A stretch of 64,000 nucleotides of DNA from CAZZCU01 sp964652825 (GCA_964652825.1 CAZZCU010000005.1:1-64000); one strand, 5' to 3'. Counted from the first letter of the stretch, positions 25,936 to 35,799 are shown. The notes: a model not told the origin generated them from the letters alone. Numbers and translations: made by a program.

Positions 25936-27261
25936 TTAACTCTTTCCCGCACCTATTTGCTGTATATATACCCGCAATAAAGCTTCCACCTCGGCGGCGG
26001 TCACCGTGGTCGAATCATAACGCCCAGTAATGCTCAGCTTGCCGCCATAGCCGTTGACTGAGATGGAGACGCGCGTCTTATTGCGCACGGGCGGCAGGGT
26101 ATCAAAGCCGACCAGGGTGACGCCACCGGACCGCACCAACCCGTCCTCTCCCATCAACGCCGACCGCGAAAACGGCCGACCCAGGTTCGTCAGCACGGTT
26201 GTGGTTTGCGTCAGCGGCAGGCGCAGAAAAAATCGCATGACCCCCACGAAAGCAGTCATGACATTACAAACACTGATCATAGCCATGCCCAGGCGACAAT
26301 CTTTGATATGCTGCATTTCTTTGGCAATACCATCCACCAATGGACGGCGATTGCCCACCTCAGCCGGAAAGCGATCGAGAAACACCATACTGACCATATT
26401 AGCCGCCGACATGCGCTCATCGATGGGCAAACGTAAATTAGTCGGAACAGCAATGCGAAAAGCGCCGCGCGTTGGACCGGATTGCGTCGCCGCCAACGTC
26501 TCGAACAAAGCAGCCAGCAAAAAATCATTGAGTGTTATGGCTTCCGCCTTGCAGCGTTTTAAGACAGCGGCTGTTTCGTCCGCGCTCATAACCAGACGCA
26601 CGGCCGCACTGGCAGCAGCCACGGTATCCAAACGCTCCGCATGTCCCGCGCCAGCAGCCATCGACTCACGCATGGTCAGCGTCACCGGCCACGCTTTAAA
26701 AAAACGCGCGATACGCAAAAACTGCCACCAACCGGTTCTCAACCAATCGCGTGCCGTCATATGAAACTTGCCGCGATCGGCAAGCAGCGCCGGATCAAAG
26801 TCGACCAGCTCATGCCGAACGCCACCTGACAACTGCTCATAAACGAGCAATAAATCCTCGACCGCCTGAATCGTTCCTATACCGTCGCAAATCGCATGGT
26901 GAAACTTCACCAGCAACAACGTCTTGTCGTCTTCCTGGTAAACTACAAAGCGCGTCCGGTAGTCAGGCGCAACAAAGTGCGGCCACTCAATATCCCGCTC
27001 GCTGCCATGATGCCACGACAACTGTGCACGCAAATCGGGTTCCGCCAATTGCCAATGCAACCTCAAGCCACGTTGCGCTTTAAAGGCGGTCAGCAACGGA
27101 TGTCGCTTAAGCGACAACGTCAATGCCTGGGCAAACACAGCTCGATCAAAAACACCGGAGAACCAAAAGCGCAGATGGCAAGTCATCGGGAAACGCGTCG
27201 TCTCGTCCGCCAACATGTAGCGTTCCCAGGGTACTATTGAGATGTAGTTTTCTTTAGTCAT
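25936..27261 (-). CDS. Condensation-domain (CoA-dependent acyltransferase-like) protein
   Basis: 441 residues; KFHHAICDGIGT (about 130) is the HHxxxDG catalytic motif of condensation/PapA/WS-DGAT-like acyltransferases, preceded by ERYMLADET. A later MVFLDRFPAEVGNR and VSISVNGYGG complete the two-lobed fold. It is a stand-alone domain without carrier protein or adenylation module, so probably transfers an acyl group to an alcohol, for example a sugar or lipid. ATG 27261 is chosen (27285 and 27312 also possible). A glycosyltransferase gene is divergent and begins 17 bases away, suggesting a glycolipid pathway. Confidence 0.75.
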   Translation of the reverse strand: MTKENYISIVPWERYMLADETTRFPMTCHLRFWFSGVFDRAVFAQALTLSLKRHPLLTAFKAQRGLRLHWQLAEPDLRAQLSWHHGSERDIEWPHFVAPDYRTRFVVYQEDDKTLLLVKFHHAICDGIGTIQAVEDLLLVYEQLSGGVRHELVDFDPALLADRGKFHMTARDWLRTGWWQFLRIARFFKAWPVTLTMRESMAAGAGHAERLDTVAAASAAVRLVMSADETAAVLKRCKAEAITLNDFLLAALFETLAATQSGPTRGAFRIAVPTNLRLPIDERMSAANMVSMVFLDRFPAEVGNRRPLVDGIAKEMQHIKDCRLGMAMISVCNVMTAFVGVMRFFLRLPLTQTTTVLTNLGRPFSRSALMGEDGLVRSGGVTLVGFDTLPPVRNKTRVSISVNGYGGKLSITGRYDSTTVTAAEVEALLRVYIQQIGAGKS

Positions 27262-27277
27262 ACCGTATACTGATCGA

Positions 27278-28540
27278 GTGTACATACCTGAACAAAAACT
27301 CAATATAGCCATCGTCGTACAACGATACGGCGAGGGCGTTATCGGCGGCGCCGAATCGCTGGCCCGCCAATACGCTGAACGCCTGACAAATTTATCCGGG
27401 GTTCAGGTCACCGTTTTAACCACCACCGCCCAGGAGTATACGACCTGGAAGCATGTTTTTCCAGCCGGCACTACGACTCTGAACAATGTCACCATTATTC
27501 GCTTCACCAGCATGATTCCCCGCCTGCCGTGGTTATTTAATGCTGTTAATCGACTAGCCGCCAAAATTTTGCCGCGCCTGGCAGCAATAAAAGGCGGCGA
27601 CTGGCTCGGGACGTGGTTGGAAAAGCTATGGTATTTTTTACAAGGTCCGGTAGCACCGGAATTGCTGCAATATATACGTACCAACCTTGATCAATACGAT
27701 GCGTTCCTCTTTTTTACCTATCTCTATGCGCCGACAGCTCATGGCCTGCCGCTGGCAGCAAACAAATCCATTTTAGTACCGACGTTGCATGATGAACCGC
27801 CGGCTTTCTTCGCGACAACCAGGCGACTGCTAACGCAAGCTCGCATGATTTTAGCAAACACGACCGCGGAAATGACTTTACTTACCACCGTTGTACCAAG
27901 CACAAGCCCCAAAATTCAGCTCGCTGGAGTTGGCATTGACAGAGTTACCAATGCCGCGACGATTGCCTGGCCCCAAGGCGTTGCTACTGGCAATCGCTAT
28001 ATTCTCTATCTTGGTCGCCTGACCCGCGGCAAAAACATCGATGAATTAATACGCTGGTTTCTCGACTATCGCCAAGCCGATCCAACTCAAACCCTTAAGT
28101 TGGTGCTCGCGGGCAAATGCGACGAGGATCTGGATCTTCCCGCGAATTCTGCTATTCGCTATCTCGGCTACATTGATGATCAGGAAAAGCAGCGCCTGCT
28201 GGCCCATGCCTTATGTATAGTGAATCCATCGCGCTACGAAAGCCTGTCGCTGATTGTTTTGGAAGCCATGGCGCTAAAACGCCCCGCCCTCGTCAACGGT
28301 CACTGCGCGGTTCTCAACGACTACGCGCGGCAAACGAAAACTGTCTTTGCTTATACCGATCAGCAGAGCTTCTCGACCATGCTGGCAAAAATCACCCAAC
28401 CGAACTGGCAGGCAGCGGCCTCTACGAACACCGATCTCGACGAGACTTTGCAGTGGGTCTTGACCCAATATTCCTGGACCGCAATTCTGGAAAAAATCCT
28501 GGGCGCAGTACGGCAACTCAAGGCTCAGGATAAACGTTGA
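27278..28540 (+). CDS. Glycosyltransferase family 4 protein
   Basis: 420 residues in a GT-B fold. The N-lobe begins LNIAIVVQRYGEGVIGGAES; the C-lobe has YILYLGRLTRGKNIDELI, RYLGYIDDQEKQRLLAHA and NPSRYESLSLIVLEAMALKRP, where the E-x-x-x-L-x-x-x-E box binds the nucleotide-sugar. The donor and acceptor are unknown. Start is GTG 27278, close to the divergent condensation-domain gene, and a shared promoter is likely. Its end overlaps the convergent apaH gene by 16 bases. Confidence 0.85.
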   Translation: MYIPEQKLNIAIVVQRYGEGVIGGAESLARQYAERLTNLSGVQVTVLTTTAQEYTTWKHVFPAGTTTLNNVTIIRFTSMIPRLPWLFNAVNRLAAKILPRLAAIKGGDWLGTWLEKLWYFLQGPVAPELLQYIRTNLDQYDAFLFFTYLYAPTAHGLPLAANKSILVPTLHDEPPAFFATTRRLLTQARMILANTTAEMTLLTTVVPSTSPKIQLAGVGIDRVTNAATIAWPQGVATGNRYILYLGRLTRGKNIDELIRWFLDYRQADPTQTLKLVLAGKCDEDLDLPANSAIRYLGYIDDQEKQRLLAHALCIVNPSRYESLSLIVLEAMALKRPALVNGHCAVLNDYARQTKTVFAYTDQQSFSTMLAKITQPNWQAAASTNTDLDETLQWVLTQYSWTAILEKILGAVRQLKAQDKR

Positions 28541-29373
28541 TGCACCACGACATCCATGCAAGGCGTCGACCACGTTTCGCCACTGCGACAGTCATACGCT
28601 GTCAGTGTGCGTCCCCAAACGCAACCGGTATCCAGGCCGATCACGTGCTGATCCTGATAGAATCCTAGTGCCGCCCAGTGACCAAAGATTATTTTACGCT
28701 CCAGTGGTTGCCGTCGCTTCTGCATAAACCAGGGCTTGGTTCCCACTGCACAAGCATCTGCTGGGCCGTTGTAGGCAGTATCAAGAGCACCCTCGGTATT
28801 ACAGCAACGAATCGTTGTCATAATCTTCACCGCTTTAACAAGGGCAAGTTCCGAATGCTCGTTATCCGCCGCTGTCCAAGCCAGCGTCCCACTATAATCA
28901 ACCAATTCTTTAAGAAACTCACACCAATGCTCGCCACGCAAGCGTTGCTGGGCTCGTTCCGCCAAACGCTGTAACAGTGCGACACTCCAATCGGGATGAA
29001 TCCCCGCATGAACCAAGCAATGCTCGTCATTACTCAGCGTCAGCGGCTGTCGCCGCAACCAGTCGATCAGATCGTCGCGATCAGGAGCTGTCAGTACATC
29101 CGCCAACGTGTCGGTGAGCTTCATCGAACGAACACCTGCCGCACAGGCCAGCAAATGCAAATCGTGATTACCAAGGACGGTCTTAACCGCCGACTGATGA
29201 TCCCTAACCCAGCGCAAGACTTCAGCCGACGCCGGCCCGCGATTAACCAAATCACCTGCCAGCCACAACTCCTCACTATCCGAGTTAAATCCCACGACCT
29301 TTAGCAGCTGAAGCAAGGACGCCGCGCATCCTTGAACATCGCCGATAACAAGCAATCGATTGGAATTTGGCAT
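28525..29373 (-). CDS. apaH: Symmetrical bis(5'-nucleosyl)-tetraphosphatase (ApaH)
   Basis: 282 residues. Metallophosphatase motifs are in order: GDVQGC (11-16), GDLVNRGP (39-46), GNHD (about 68-71), HAGIHP and FGHW. ApaH hydrolyses Ap4A to two ADP in the cytosol and also removes Np4 caps from RNA. Length and motif spacing are typical. The 3' end overlaps the glycosyltransferase gene. Confidence 0.95.
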   Translation of the reverse strand: MPNSNRLLVIGDVQGCAASLLQLLKVVGFNSDSEELWLAGDLVNRGPASAEVLRWVRDHQSAVKTVLGNHDLHLLACAAGVRSMKLTDTLADVLTAPDRDDLIDWLRRQPLTLSNDEHCLVHAGIHPDWSVALLQRLAERAQQRLRGEHWCEFLKELVDYSGTLAWTAADNEHSELALVKAVKIMTTIRCCNTEGALDTAYNGPADACAVGTKPWFMQKRRQPLERKIIFGHWAALGFYQDQHVIGLDTGCVWGRTLTAYDCRSGETWSTPCMDVVVHQRLS

Positions 29374-29777
29374 TTACTTAAATCGCTTTGTAAATTTTTC
29401 ATTTAGATGCCGGGACCGCTAAGCCCGTTGTTCACAGCATTTTATACTGGGTCATACGCCAGACGTCCACTATCTGGGCTGAGTGGGAGTCGCTTGGTGA
29501 CTTGGTCAATCGTCGCACACAAGCAACTTCGCTGAGTATTCACCGGGTTAGTAGCGCAAATTACATTTGAGGCAAGCAGTAGTCAGCTCACTCCGAAAAT
29601 AACTGCCTGCTTGCGATGAAGCAAGCAGGCAAAATAACTTATCTTTTCGTGCGCTACTTTTTTTATTAATTTTCCACCGCTTCGGCACCGATCGAAAATG
29701 GTCGGCCGACGATCCCCAACGTCGCGGATAATAGATCCCCCACTGATGTACGATAAATAAAATTTAGAGGAGCAACA
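29374..29777. other. 404-base intergenic region
   Basis: No coding frame is supported. It contains one perfect hairpin (29604-29631). A TTTAGAGGAGCAAC ribosome-binding site just before 29778 closes it. Confidence 0.7.
29604..29631. repeat. 11-bp perfect hairpin
   Basis: TGCCTGCTTGC, loop GATGAA, GCAAGCAGGCA. No T-tract follows on either strand, so it may be a factor-dependent terminator, an operator or a REP-like unit. Confidence 0.6.
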
Positions 29778-30932
29778 ATGAAGTTTGTTAGCCTGGTGCT
29801 AGCCATTGGTATCATCGTGCCCGCGTTCTCGTCAGCTGTGGCCGGACCACGGGAAACCGCCTGGCGCATGCACAATCGTCTTACCGGCGTACCACCGACA
29901 TCAGAAGTACACGATCAAATGACCGACCTGATCAGTCAGAGCAAGCATGTCGAGGCCGCGCTGATCGCCGTAAACAGTTCCTACTTCTACAATCTGGCGC
30001 TCAAAACCTGGATCGCACCCTGGACTAATGTCGAAGAATCGCCTCAGGTTGAACTCAATGACTTCACCGCAACGGTGATTGGCGTCATCAGAGATGATCT
30101 GCCGTTCACTCAGGTACTGCACGCCGATATCGTCTACACCGGCCGTGACGGACTAGTCGTCGGTAATGCACCAGTGCCGGCATACAGCAGCAACAGCAAT
30201 GCTCATTACGCCGCCCTGGAGACCGGTCGCATCGATTTAAAAGCGGATTTGACGCGACGCCAGCAATCAAATCTAACCGGCATCGACGACACCGCTGGCG
30301 TACTGACTACGCGTGGTTTTGGCGCCGCCTACTTATCAGCCGGCACCAATCGCCGCGCTATTCGCTTCACGATGATGAATTTTCTTTGCAACGACATGGA
30401 ACAACTCTCAGATACTACGCGACCTGACTTTCATGTTCGTCGCGATGTTTCTCGTGCTCCGGGTGGCGAGGCTTCCGTGTATCGCAACAAATGCGCCGGC
30501 TGCCACTCCGGCATGGATACTCTTGCCGGTGCTTTCGCGTACTTTGATTTTCGCGATGACCGTGTCGTTCATGAACCTAGCGCGGTGCAGTTCAAAATGA
30601 ATCAGAACGGCAACGAATTCCCCGATGGCTGGGTAACAACGGACGATGCGTGGTTCAATAATTGGCTGGACGGCACCAACGCCCGTCTTGGCTGGCCGAG
30701 CAATCTCGCATCAGGCAATGGTGTACGTTCCTTTGGTGAAATGATCGCCAACACTCGTCAGTTCGCAACCTGCATGGCGACAAGGGTTTATACGAATGTT
30801 TGTCTGCGTACCAATCTCGACGACGCTGATCACGGCGTCATCAAGAAACTGGCAGATGATTTTGCCGCTAACGGGCGCTATAGCGTTCAGCGCCTATTCG
30901 CCAATACCGCAGCAACATGCCTACGTGATTAG
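29778..30932 (+). CDS. Secreted c-type cytochrome-like protein
   Basis: 384 residues with a signal peptide (ending SSAVAG, about 23). A single haem-binding motif CAGCHSGMDTLAGAFAYFD lies near residue 240. It recalls the CxxCHxxMDPLG...FD pattern of DUF1588/DUF1585-type planctomycete and myxobacterial cytochrome domains. The first half is unfamiliar. It heads a four-gene group (29778-34536) in which each gene has an AGAGGA-type ribosome-binding site except the last. Possibly an electron carrier for the Tat-exported partner; function not known. Confidence 0.65.
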   Translation: MKFVSLVLAIGIIVPAFSSAVAGPRETAWRMHNRLTGVPPTSEVHDQMTDLISQSKHVEAALIAVNSSYFYNLALKTWIAPWTNVEESPQVELNDFTATVIGVIRDDLPFTQVLHADIVYTGRDGLVVGNAPVPAYSSNSNAHYAALETGRIDLKADLTRRQQSNLTGIDDTAGVLTTRGFGAAYLSAGTNRRAIRFTMMNFLCNDMEQLSDTTRPDFHVRRDVSRAPGGEASVYRNKCAGCHSGMDTLAGAFAYFDFRDDRVVHEPSAVQFKMNQNGNEFPDGWVTTDDAWFNNWLDGTNARLGWPSNLASGNGVRSFGEMIANTRQFATCMATRVYTNVCLRTNLDDADHGVIKKLADDFAANGRYSVQRLFANTAATCLRD

Positions 30933-30976
30933 TGGCATTGCGCAAACATACACCGGTACTTTTTAGAGGAGTATTT

Positions 30977-31690
30977 ATGCAAAAAAATTTCGTCAAATTG
31001 ACTCTATTTCCATTACTAACATTTGCAACTTTGCAACTAGTCGCATGTGGTGCCGAAAAATCCGCGCGCCAGAATCAACGCTCGCTCAGTGTCGACACGC
31101 TCACCAATCCCACAAATGAATCGCAGACAGATGATGTTCATCAGGCCGTAAATAAAAATCCCGACGTCAAGCCGATCGGTCTTGCCGATATTCCCGTTGC
31201 AGTAGGTGTTCGCAACTTCGCCCAGATCAACGAAACGATGAGCGTACTGACCGGCGTTTCCCCTAACAATACGGTGATCGCCGCAAGTTACACCGAGCTC
31301 TCAACACAGCTCCCGCTCACCAACGATATCCGTTCATTTGTCGCGTCGCACCAGGTGGCGACAACCAAGCTTGCTGTTGAATACTGCGATCAACTATTTG
31401 AAAACGCTGCTTTGCGTTCCCGGGCTGTTCCTGGTTTTAATTTTGCCGCCACCCCCGCCACTGCATTCACACCACAGAATAAAGATCTGGTGGTCACAGC
31501 ATTGCTCGACAATTTTTGGGGCAAAGACTTGGACAACCGTCCCACGAACGACAGCACAAAGCCTGAGTTGGTTATTCTGCTGAACAATATTCTGCAGGGC
31601 AAAAACCAAAATACCGTGGCCCTGACCCGTAACGCCGTAAAAGGCGTCTGCACGGCGGTTTTGGCATCAGCCCCGGTTTTATTTTATTGA
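30977..31690 (+). CDS. Lipoprotein of the cytochrome/Tat module
   Basis: 237 residues from ATG 30977, chosen for the upstream AGAGGAG and a clean lipobox LQLVACG; a frame from 30932 is an artefact of overlap with the previous stop. The mature part is soluble and mostly helical in appearance (FAQINETMSVLTGVSP, YCDQLFENAALRSRA). It has no haem motif. No family is recognised. Its position between the cytochrome and the Tat protein suggests a complex subunit. Confidence 0.65.
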   Translation: MQKNFVKLTLFPLLTFATLQLVACGAEKSARQNQRSLSVDTLTNPTNESQTDDVHQAVNKNPDVKPIGLADIPVAVGVRNFAQINETMSVLTGVSPNNTVIAASYTELSTQLPLTNDIRSFVASHQVATTKLAVEYCDQLFENAALRSRAVPGFNFAATPATAFTPQNKDLVVTALLDNFWGKDLDNRPTNDSTKPELVILLNNILQGKNQNTVALTRNAVKGVCTAVLASAPVLFY

Positions 31691-31734
31691 AACGTCAAAA
31701 CATCGTTTTTACCTTTCCATTTAGAGGAACAACT

Positions 31735-33216
31735 ATGTCGAACAACAAGCGCAAAAATTCCGGGCTCCCGCAACCACTGCGTCACGAAAACCATGGCAAG
31801 CCGCGAACACGCCGCGAGTTCATGGCACAAGGCTTTCTGGGAATGTCCGGCTTTGTTATGACGCCAGGTATTCTCGAACTTTTAGTCAGCAATCCGGCCT
31901 TTGCCGCAACCTGCGTCGCACCCGGCAGCTCCGATAACGTCGGACGTATGGCTGGTTTCCTGGTGTTTGATTTGGCCGGTGGTGCCGGCATCGCCGGTTC
32001 AAATGTGATCGTCGGCAAACGCGGCGGCCAAATGGATTTTATCAACAGCTATTCCTCACTTGGTCTGCCGGCCGGAATGCAGCCGGCGCGCCCCGGACAG
32101 ATAAACACCGAGCTTGGTCTGGCGTTTCATGCCGACAGCGCTATCCTGCGCGGTATACAATCAACGACATCTGCAACAACGCGCGCCAATATGGATGGTG
32201 TCGTCTTTTGTGCGGCATCCAATGATGACACCGGTAACAATCCGCATAATCCGGTTTACTGGATCAATAAAGCTGGCGCAAAAGGTGAATTAACCGCACT
32301 GGTGGGAACTTCAAACAGCGTCTCCGGCGGCAACTCGCGCGCACCAGGTATCTCTATTGATCCTACTAAGCGTCCGGTGCGCATCAACCGCTCCACCGAC
32401 GTCTTGCAATTAGTGAATCCTGGTAAACTCGCAACGCTGCTGTCCACGGCCGATGTCAATCGCATCATGAAAGCCGCACAAAGTATGAGCAGCAGTAAAC
32501 TGGCCATGTTTCAGGAAAAAGACTTACCATCGCAAATTAAAGAATTGGTTGAATGCGGCTATATACAAAGCTCGGAAATGCTCACGCGCTTTAATGTCGC
32601 CAGTCTTGATCCACGCTTGGATCCATTGGTTACCGCCACTTTCAACAATCTGAACAACGCTGATCAACAGAAAACCGCAGCCGTCACCAAGCTTATTCTT
32701 GATGGAACCGTCGGCGCGGGCACAGTGACCAAAGGCGGCTACGATTATCACGATGGCACGCGACGAACTGGTGAAATTCGTGACTTCGAGGCAGGCGCAC
32801 TAATGGGACGTGCGTTTGAACTTGCCGCGCGCAAAGGCCAGGACCTGATGATCTATGTCTTCACGGACGGTGCCGTTGCCAGCAACGGCTCACTCGACAA
32901 CAGCGCCGATGGCCGCGGCAAAGGCGTTTGGACGGCAGACAGCGGACAACGCGCCGCGACCTTTGCTCTCGTCTACAAACGCGATGGCAAACCCACAATG
33001 CGCAACGAACGCCGGCAAGTCGGAGCATTTCGTGACGGTGGCGGCGTCGACATCGGCGCCAGCAGACTCTCCAACAATGTCGATACGCTGGCCAAAGCCG
33101 TCGTTGCCAACTATCTCGCCTTGCATGGCCTCGAAGGAAAACTCGCGGATGTGGTCGGCGACAATCCTTTCGGCGCCGAATTCGAGCAGTATCTTGCTTT
33201 CAACAAGTTGAGATAA
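31735..33216 (+). CDS. Tat-exported protein, DUF1501-like
   Basis: 493 residues. A twin-arginine signal TRREFMAQGFLGMSGF (with the R-R-x-F core) precedes a hydrophobic stretch and cleavage near NPAFA. GRMAGFLVFDLAGGAG and FTDGAVASNGSLDNSADGRG resemble DUF1501/alkaline-phosphatase-superfamily proteins, but the similarity is partial. DUF1501 proteins usually accompany DUF1588-type cytochromes, as here. Tat export implies it folds in the cytosol, possibly with a cofactor. ATG 31735 has AGAGGA upstream; the frame could start earlier at a TTG (31687), which is unlikely. Confidence 0.6.
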   Translation: MSNNKRKNSGLPQPLRHENHGKPRTRREFMAQGFLGMSGFVMTPGILELLVSNPAFAATCVAPGSSDNVGRMAGFLVFDLAGGAGIAGSNVIVGKRGGQMDFINSYSSLGLPAGMQPARPGQINTELGLAFHADSAILRGIQSTTSATTRANMDGVVFCAASNDDTGNNPHNPVYWINKAGAKGELTALVGTSNSVSGGNSRAPGISIDPTKRPVRINRSTDVLQLVNPGKLATLLSTADVNRIMKAAQSMSSSKLAMFQEKDLPSQIKELVECGYIQSSEMLTRFNVASLDPRLDPLVTATFNNLNNADQQKTAAVTKLILDGTVGAGTVTKGGYDYHDGTRRTGEIRDFEAGALMGRAFELAARKGQDLMIYVFTDGAVASNGSLDNSADGRGKGVWTADSGQRAATFALVYKRDGKPTMRNERRQVGAFRDGGGVDIGASRLSNNVDTLAKAVVANYLALHGLEGKLADVVGDNPFGAEFEQYLAFNKLR

Positions 33217-33228
33217 AGGATTACCGGC

Positions 33229-34536
33229 ATGACTCGCTTGCAAACCCGGCTTTTGCCCACACTGATATTTTTGACGGCCACCGCCTGTGGTACGGACCGT
33301 GATCACGCACCCGAGAGCAGCGCTATGGCGACAAACGACGCCGACGCAACGACCAACGGCGACGATCCGTCCACGGGACGTTTGTCATCGGTAGAGGCAT
33401 TTGCGCAAAGTCTGTATCCGATCTTGCAAAACAATTGCCAAACCTGTCATGCGAAAACCATCACGCCCTTTTTTGCTGCCGACGATATCAGCATTGCTCA
33501 TGATGCGTTGATGGCAAGCAAAAAAGTAAATCTAGAAAATGTTGCGACCTCTCGCCTGCTAACACGCCTGAGCGTGGACAAACACAACTGTTGGTCGGGC
33601 GACTGTGAAGCTGATGCCAAAGTTATCAGCGAGGCGATCACCGCCTGGAAAGACGCGATGGCTGAGCCGAGCAGCGATGCCGACGACGGACTTAAATTAT
33701 CCGCGAGCCTGTCTTTAGAGCAGACAATAAAACGCACCGTTGGTTTGGGACCCGGCACCATTGTTTTAGAGGCGGAAGCCGGGACCATTCGTGCACCCAT
33801 GCGTATCCAAGCGGACCCAAATGCCAGCGGCGGAAATTTTGTGTTTGCTCCCAACAACAATAACAACACCCTACCAGCCGGTGCCGCGAATGCCGGCAGT
33901 CTTGAGTTCGCCGTGAATGTTCAAATTCCCGGCACCTATAAAATTTGGGCACGAGTCATGGCCCCCAATCAGAATGATCGTTCATTTCATGTCAGCGTTG
34001 ATGGCGCGGCATCAACTCCCTGGATTATTCCGATCAGCAATGCCTGGAGCTGGGATGCCGTCAGCGCCGATAACGGCGCAAGAGATCTGACTTTTAATTT
34101 CGCCGCCGGACGTCATACCATTCGCTTCAGTCAACGTCAGGATGGTACGCGCATCGATCAAATCGTCATCACCGATGACACCAGCTTTGACGGCAGTAAC
34201 TTTAACAAAACGATAGAGCTATTACGTTTTGACTTAAGCAAACTGATGCCGAACAATCCCGCCATTCTTGAGCTTGAAGTCAGTGCATTTGACGCCAATA
34301 GTTACAAAGTTGGCAACCCGACATTGGTTATGAGTCGACGACCAGTCAAAATCAAAGGCTTACATATACTGTTGAACGGCCAGCTTGATCCACAGCATGC
34401 GACTTATAGTCAGCTGGATCTTACCGTTCCAGCACCCGGCGGCGTGCTTTCGTCGGCTGCTCTGATTATGCTGCGCGATAAAAACAAGAGCCCGCAAGAA
34501 GATCGACTCCAGGTGGGTTTCAAACTGCTGGAGTAG
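33229..34536 (+). CDS. Lipoprotein with one haem motif and a CBM6-like domain
   Basis: 435 residues, lipobox LTATACG. A short cytochrome-like region has NNCQTCHAKT (about 70) and a CWSGDC pair. From about residue 175 a beta-sandwich carbohydrate-binding-like (CBM6/CBM35 or malectin type) domain appears: IVLEAEAG, GTYKIWARVMAP, WDAVSADNG, LTFNFAAGRHTIRFSQR. A final third is unassigned. This combination would tether a cytochrome to a glycan. Last gene of the four-gene module, 12 bases after the Tat protein gene. Confidence 0.65.
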   Translation: MTRLQTRLLPTLIFLTATACGTDRDHAPESSAMATNDADATTNGDDPSTGRLSSVEAFAQSLYPILQNNCQTCHAKTITPFFAADDISIAHDALMASKKVNLENVATSRLLTRLSVDKHNCWSGDCEADAKVISEAITAWKDAMAEPSSDADDGLKLSASLSLEQTIKRTVGLGPGTIVLEAEAGTIRAPMRIQADPNASGGNFVFAPNNNNNTLPAGAANAGSLEFAVNVQIPGTYKIWARVMAPNQNDRSFHVSVDGAASTPWIIPISNAWSWDAVSADNGARDLTFNFAAGRHTIRFSQRQDGTRIDQIVITDDTSFDGSNFNKTIELLRFDLSKLMPNNPAILELEVSAFDANSYKVGNPTLVMSRRPVKIKGLHILLNGQLDPQHATYSQLDLTVPAPGGVLSSAALIMLRDKNKSPQEDRLQVGFKLLE

Positions 34537-34604
34537 CTTTTCAGTGACAAACGCCTTAAAATCATGTGATGGTATGGCTTTAACGTGATTGAGTCGGACG
34601 GGGT

Positions 34605-35705
34605 ATGCATCGAGTATCTGCCGCCATTTCCATCATCATCTTAGCAAACAGCGCTTGTAGTTCACGCGCTCACTACAAGCATCATTCACAATTGGATTTT
34701 TCGCATTATAAGCAAGAGTCTTTGCTGGCCACGCCCGTGGGTCGTCTTGCCGTCATCAATAACAATCTGGGCAATGGTAAGACCACGATCAGGTTTTGCG
34801 TTGAGAACCGAAGCAAAACCATCAGCACACGCGCCGTGTTAGTGGAAACCCAGTTAGCTCTAGTGGCATGGTTGAATGCGGCAGGAACTTTAACTGAGAA
34901 TGATTGGGCGCGTTTTGATTTTTTTACCGCTGACGATTGTATCAATGAATCTCCCGCGATTGACGGCTATGTTAAATTCCCTCATACAAACGATACTCAA
35001 ATCGATCCGAGATTTGCCCCACAACTTCTACACTGCGTCGCTAACACGAACACAAAAACCTGTTCTGTCAGCGATATGACCCTAGGTTTTGGTGGGCCCG
35101 GAGAATCCAGTTATTGGTATATTACCGCTACCGGCAAATGGACAAAGGTGGATTTTCCAAAGCCCGCTTCCGCAGAGCTGAGCCCTTATGTCGACTGGTT
35201 ATCCATCGCCGAAGATCTTGCAATGCGGGATACGTCACTAATGAATCTTCAAACCAAACAACAATTGCTTGCCGAGTATGACAAGCTAATGGCTTCGCCA
35301 ACGCCGACCCTTCGGGAATTAACGGCGTTTTCCACCAAATTAGCTGATCTCAAATTAGTTGCGCTGCCAGATTTGCGTTGGCAGGCACGTGCGGAAAATT
35401 TCTATGCAAGCAATCATCTGCAAATACGCGAAGTGTTTCGCATGCGTCGCGCCAGTTTTCCAACACTGCTTCATGAGATTGGTCATCAAATGGGCATGGA
35501 TCATTCACACCATCCAGGTTTTGATTCCATCTCAGGACAGAGCGATACCACCAAACGTAATAGTACCGGCACTTGGATTACTGATCAGGCCGCCATGGCT
35601 TACGGCCTACCCTTTTTATACCTGACCAATGATGATACAGCCGGTGTTAAGAGTGTAGCCAAATCTCTGGACGAGTACATAAAAGCCAACCTGAATCATC
35701 CGTAA
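34605..35705 (+). CDS. Lipoprotein zinc metalloprotease (metzincin)
   Basis: 366 residues with lipobox NSACS at about 18. The active site LLHEIGHQMGMDHSHHPG (about 290-307) is the metzincin HExxHxxGxxH signature, and AMAYGLPFLY contains a downstream Met-turn. It probably cleaves proteins at the cell surface or in the periplasm; in a predatory lineage such secreted proteases may be used on prey, which is speculation. It is a probable single-gene unit between the cytochrome module and the VWA lipoprotein. Confidence 0.8.
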   Translation: MHRVSAAISIIILANSACSSRAHYKHHSQLDFSHYKQESLLATPVGRLAVINNNLGNGKTTIRFCVENRSKTISTRAVLVETQLALVAWLNAAGTLTENDWARFDFFTADDCINESPAIDGYVKFPHTNDTQIDPRFAPQLLHCVANTNTKTCSVSDMTLGFGGPGESSYWYITATGKWTKVDFPKPASAELSPYVDWLSIAEDLAMRDTSLMNLQTKQQLLAEYDKLMASPTPTLRELTAFSTKLADLKLVALPDLRWQARAENFYASNHLQIREVFRMRRASFPTLLHEIGHQMGMDHSHHPGFDSISGQSDTTKRNSTGTWITDQAAMAYGLPFLYLTNDDTAGVKSVAKSLDEYIKANLNHP

Positions 35706-35799
35706 CTATCTACAATTAATGACAATTAATAATAATTAGTAATCGGATGCCATAGGCACAAAAGCTGCATGTATAATAATATATATCCAGGAGAATGAG

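Noticed and set aside
26054..26764. 236-residue plus-strand frame in the condensation-domain gene
   Set aside because: Antisense to a well-supported catalytic protein; composition is Arg/Ser/Thr-rich and shows no domain.
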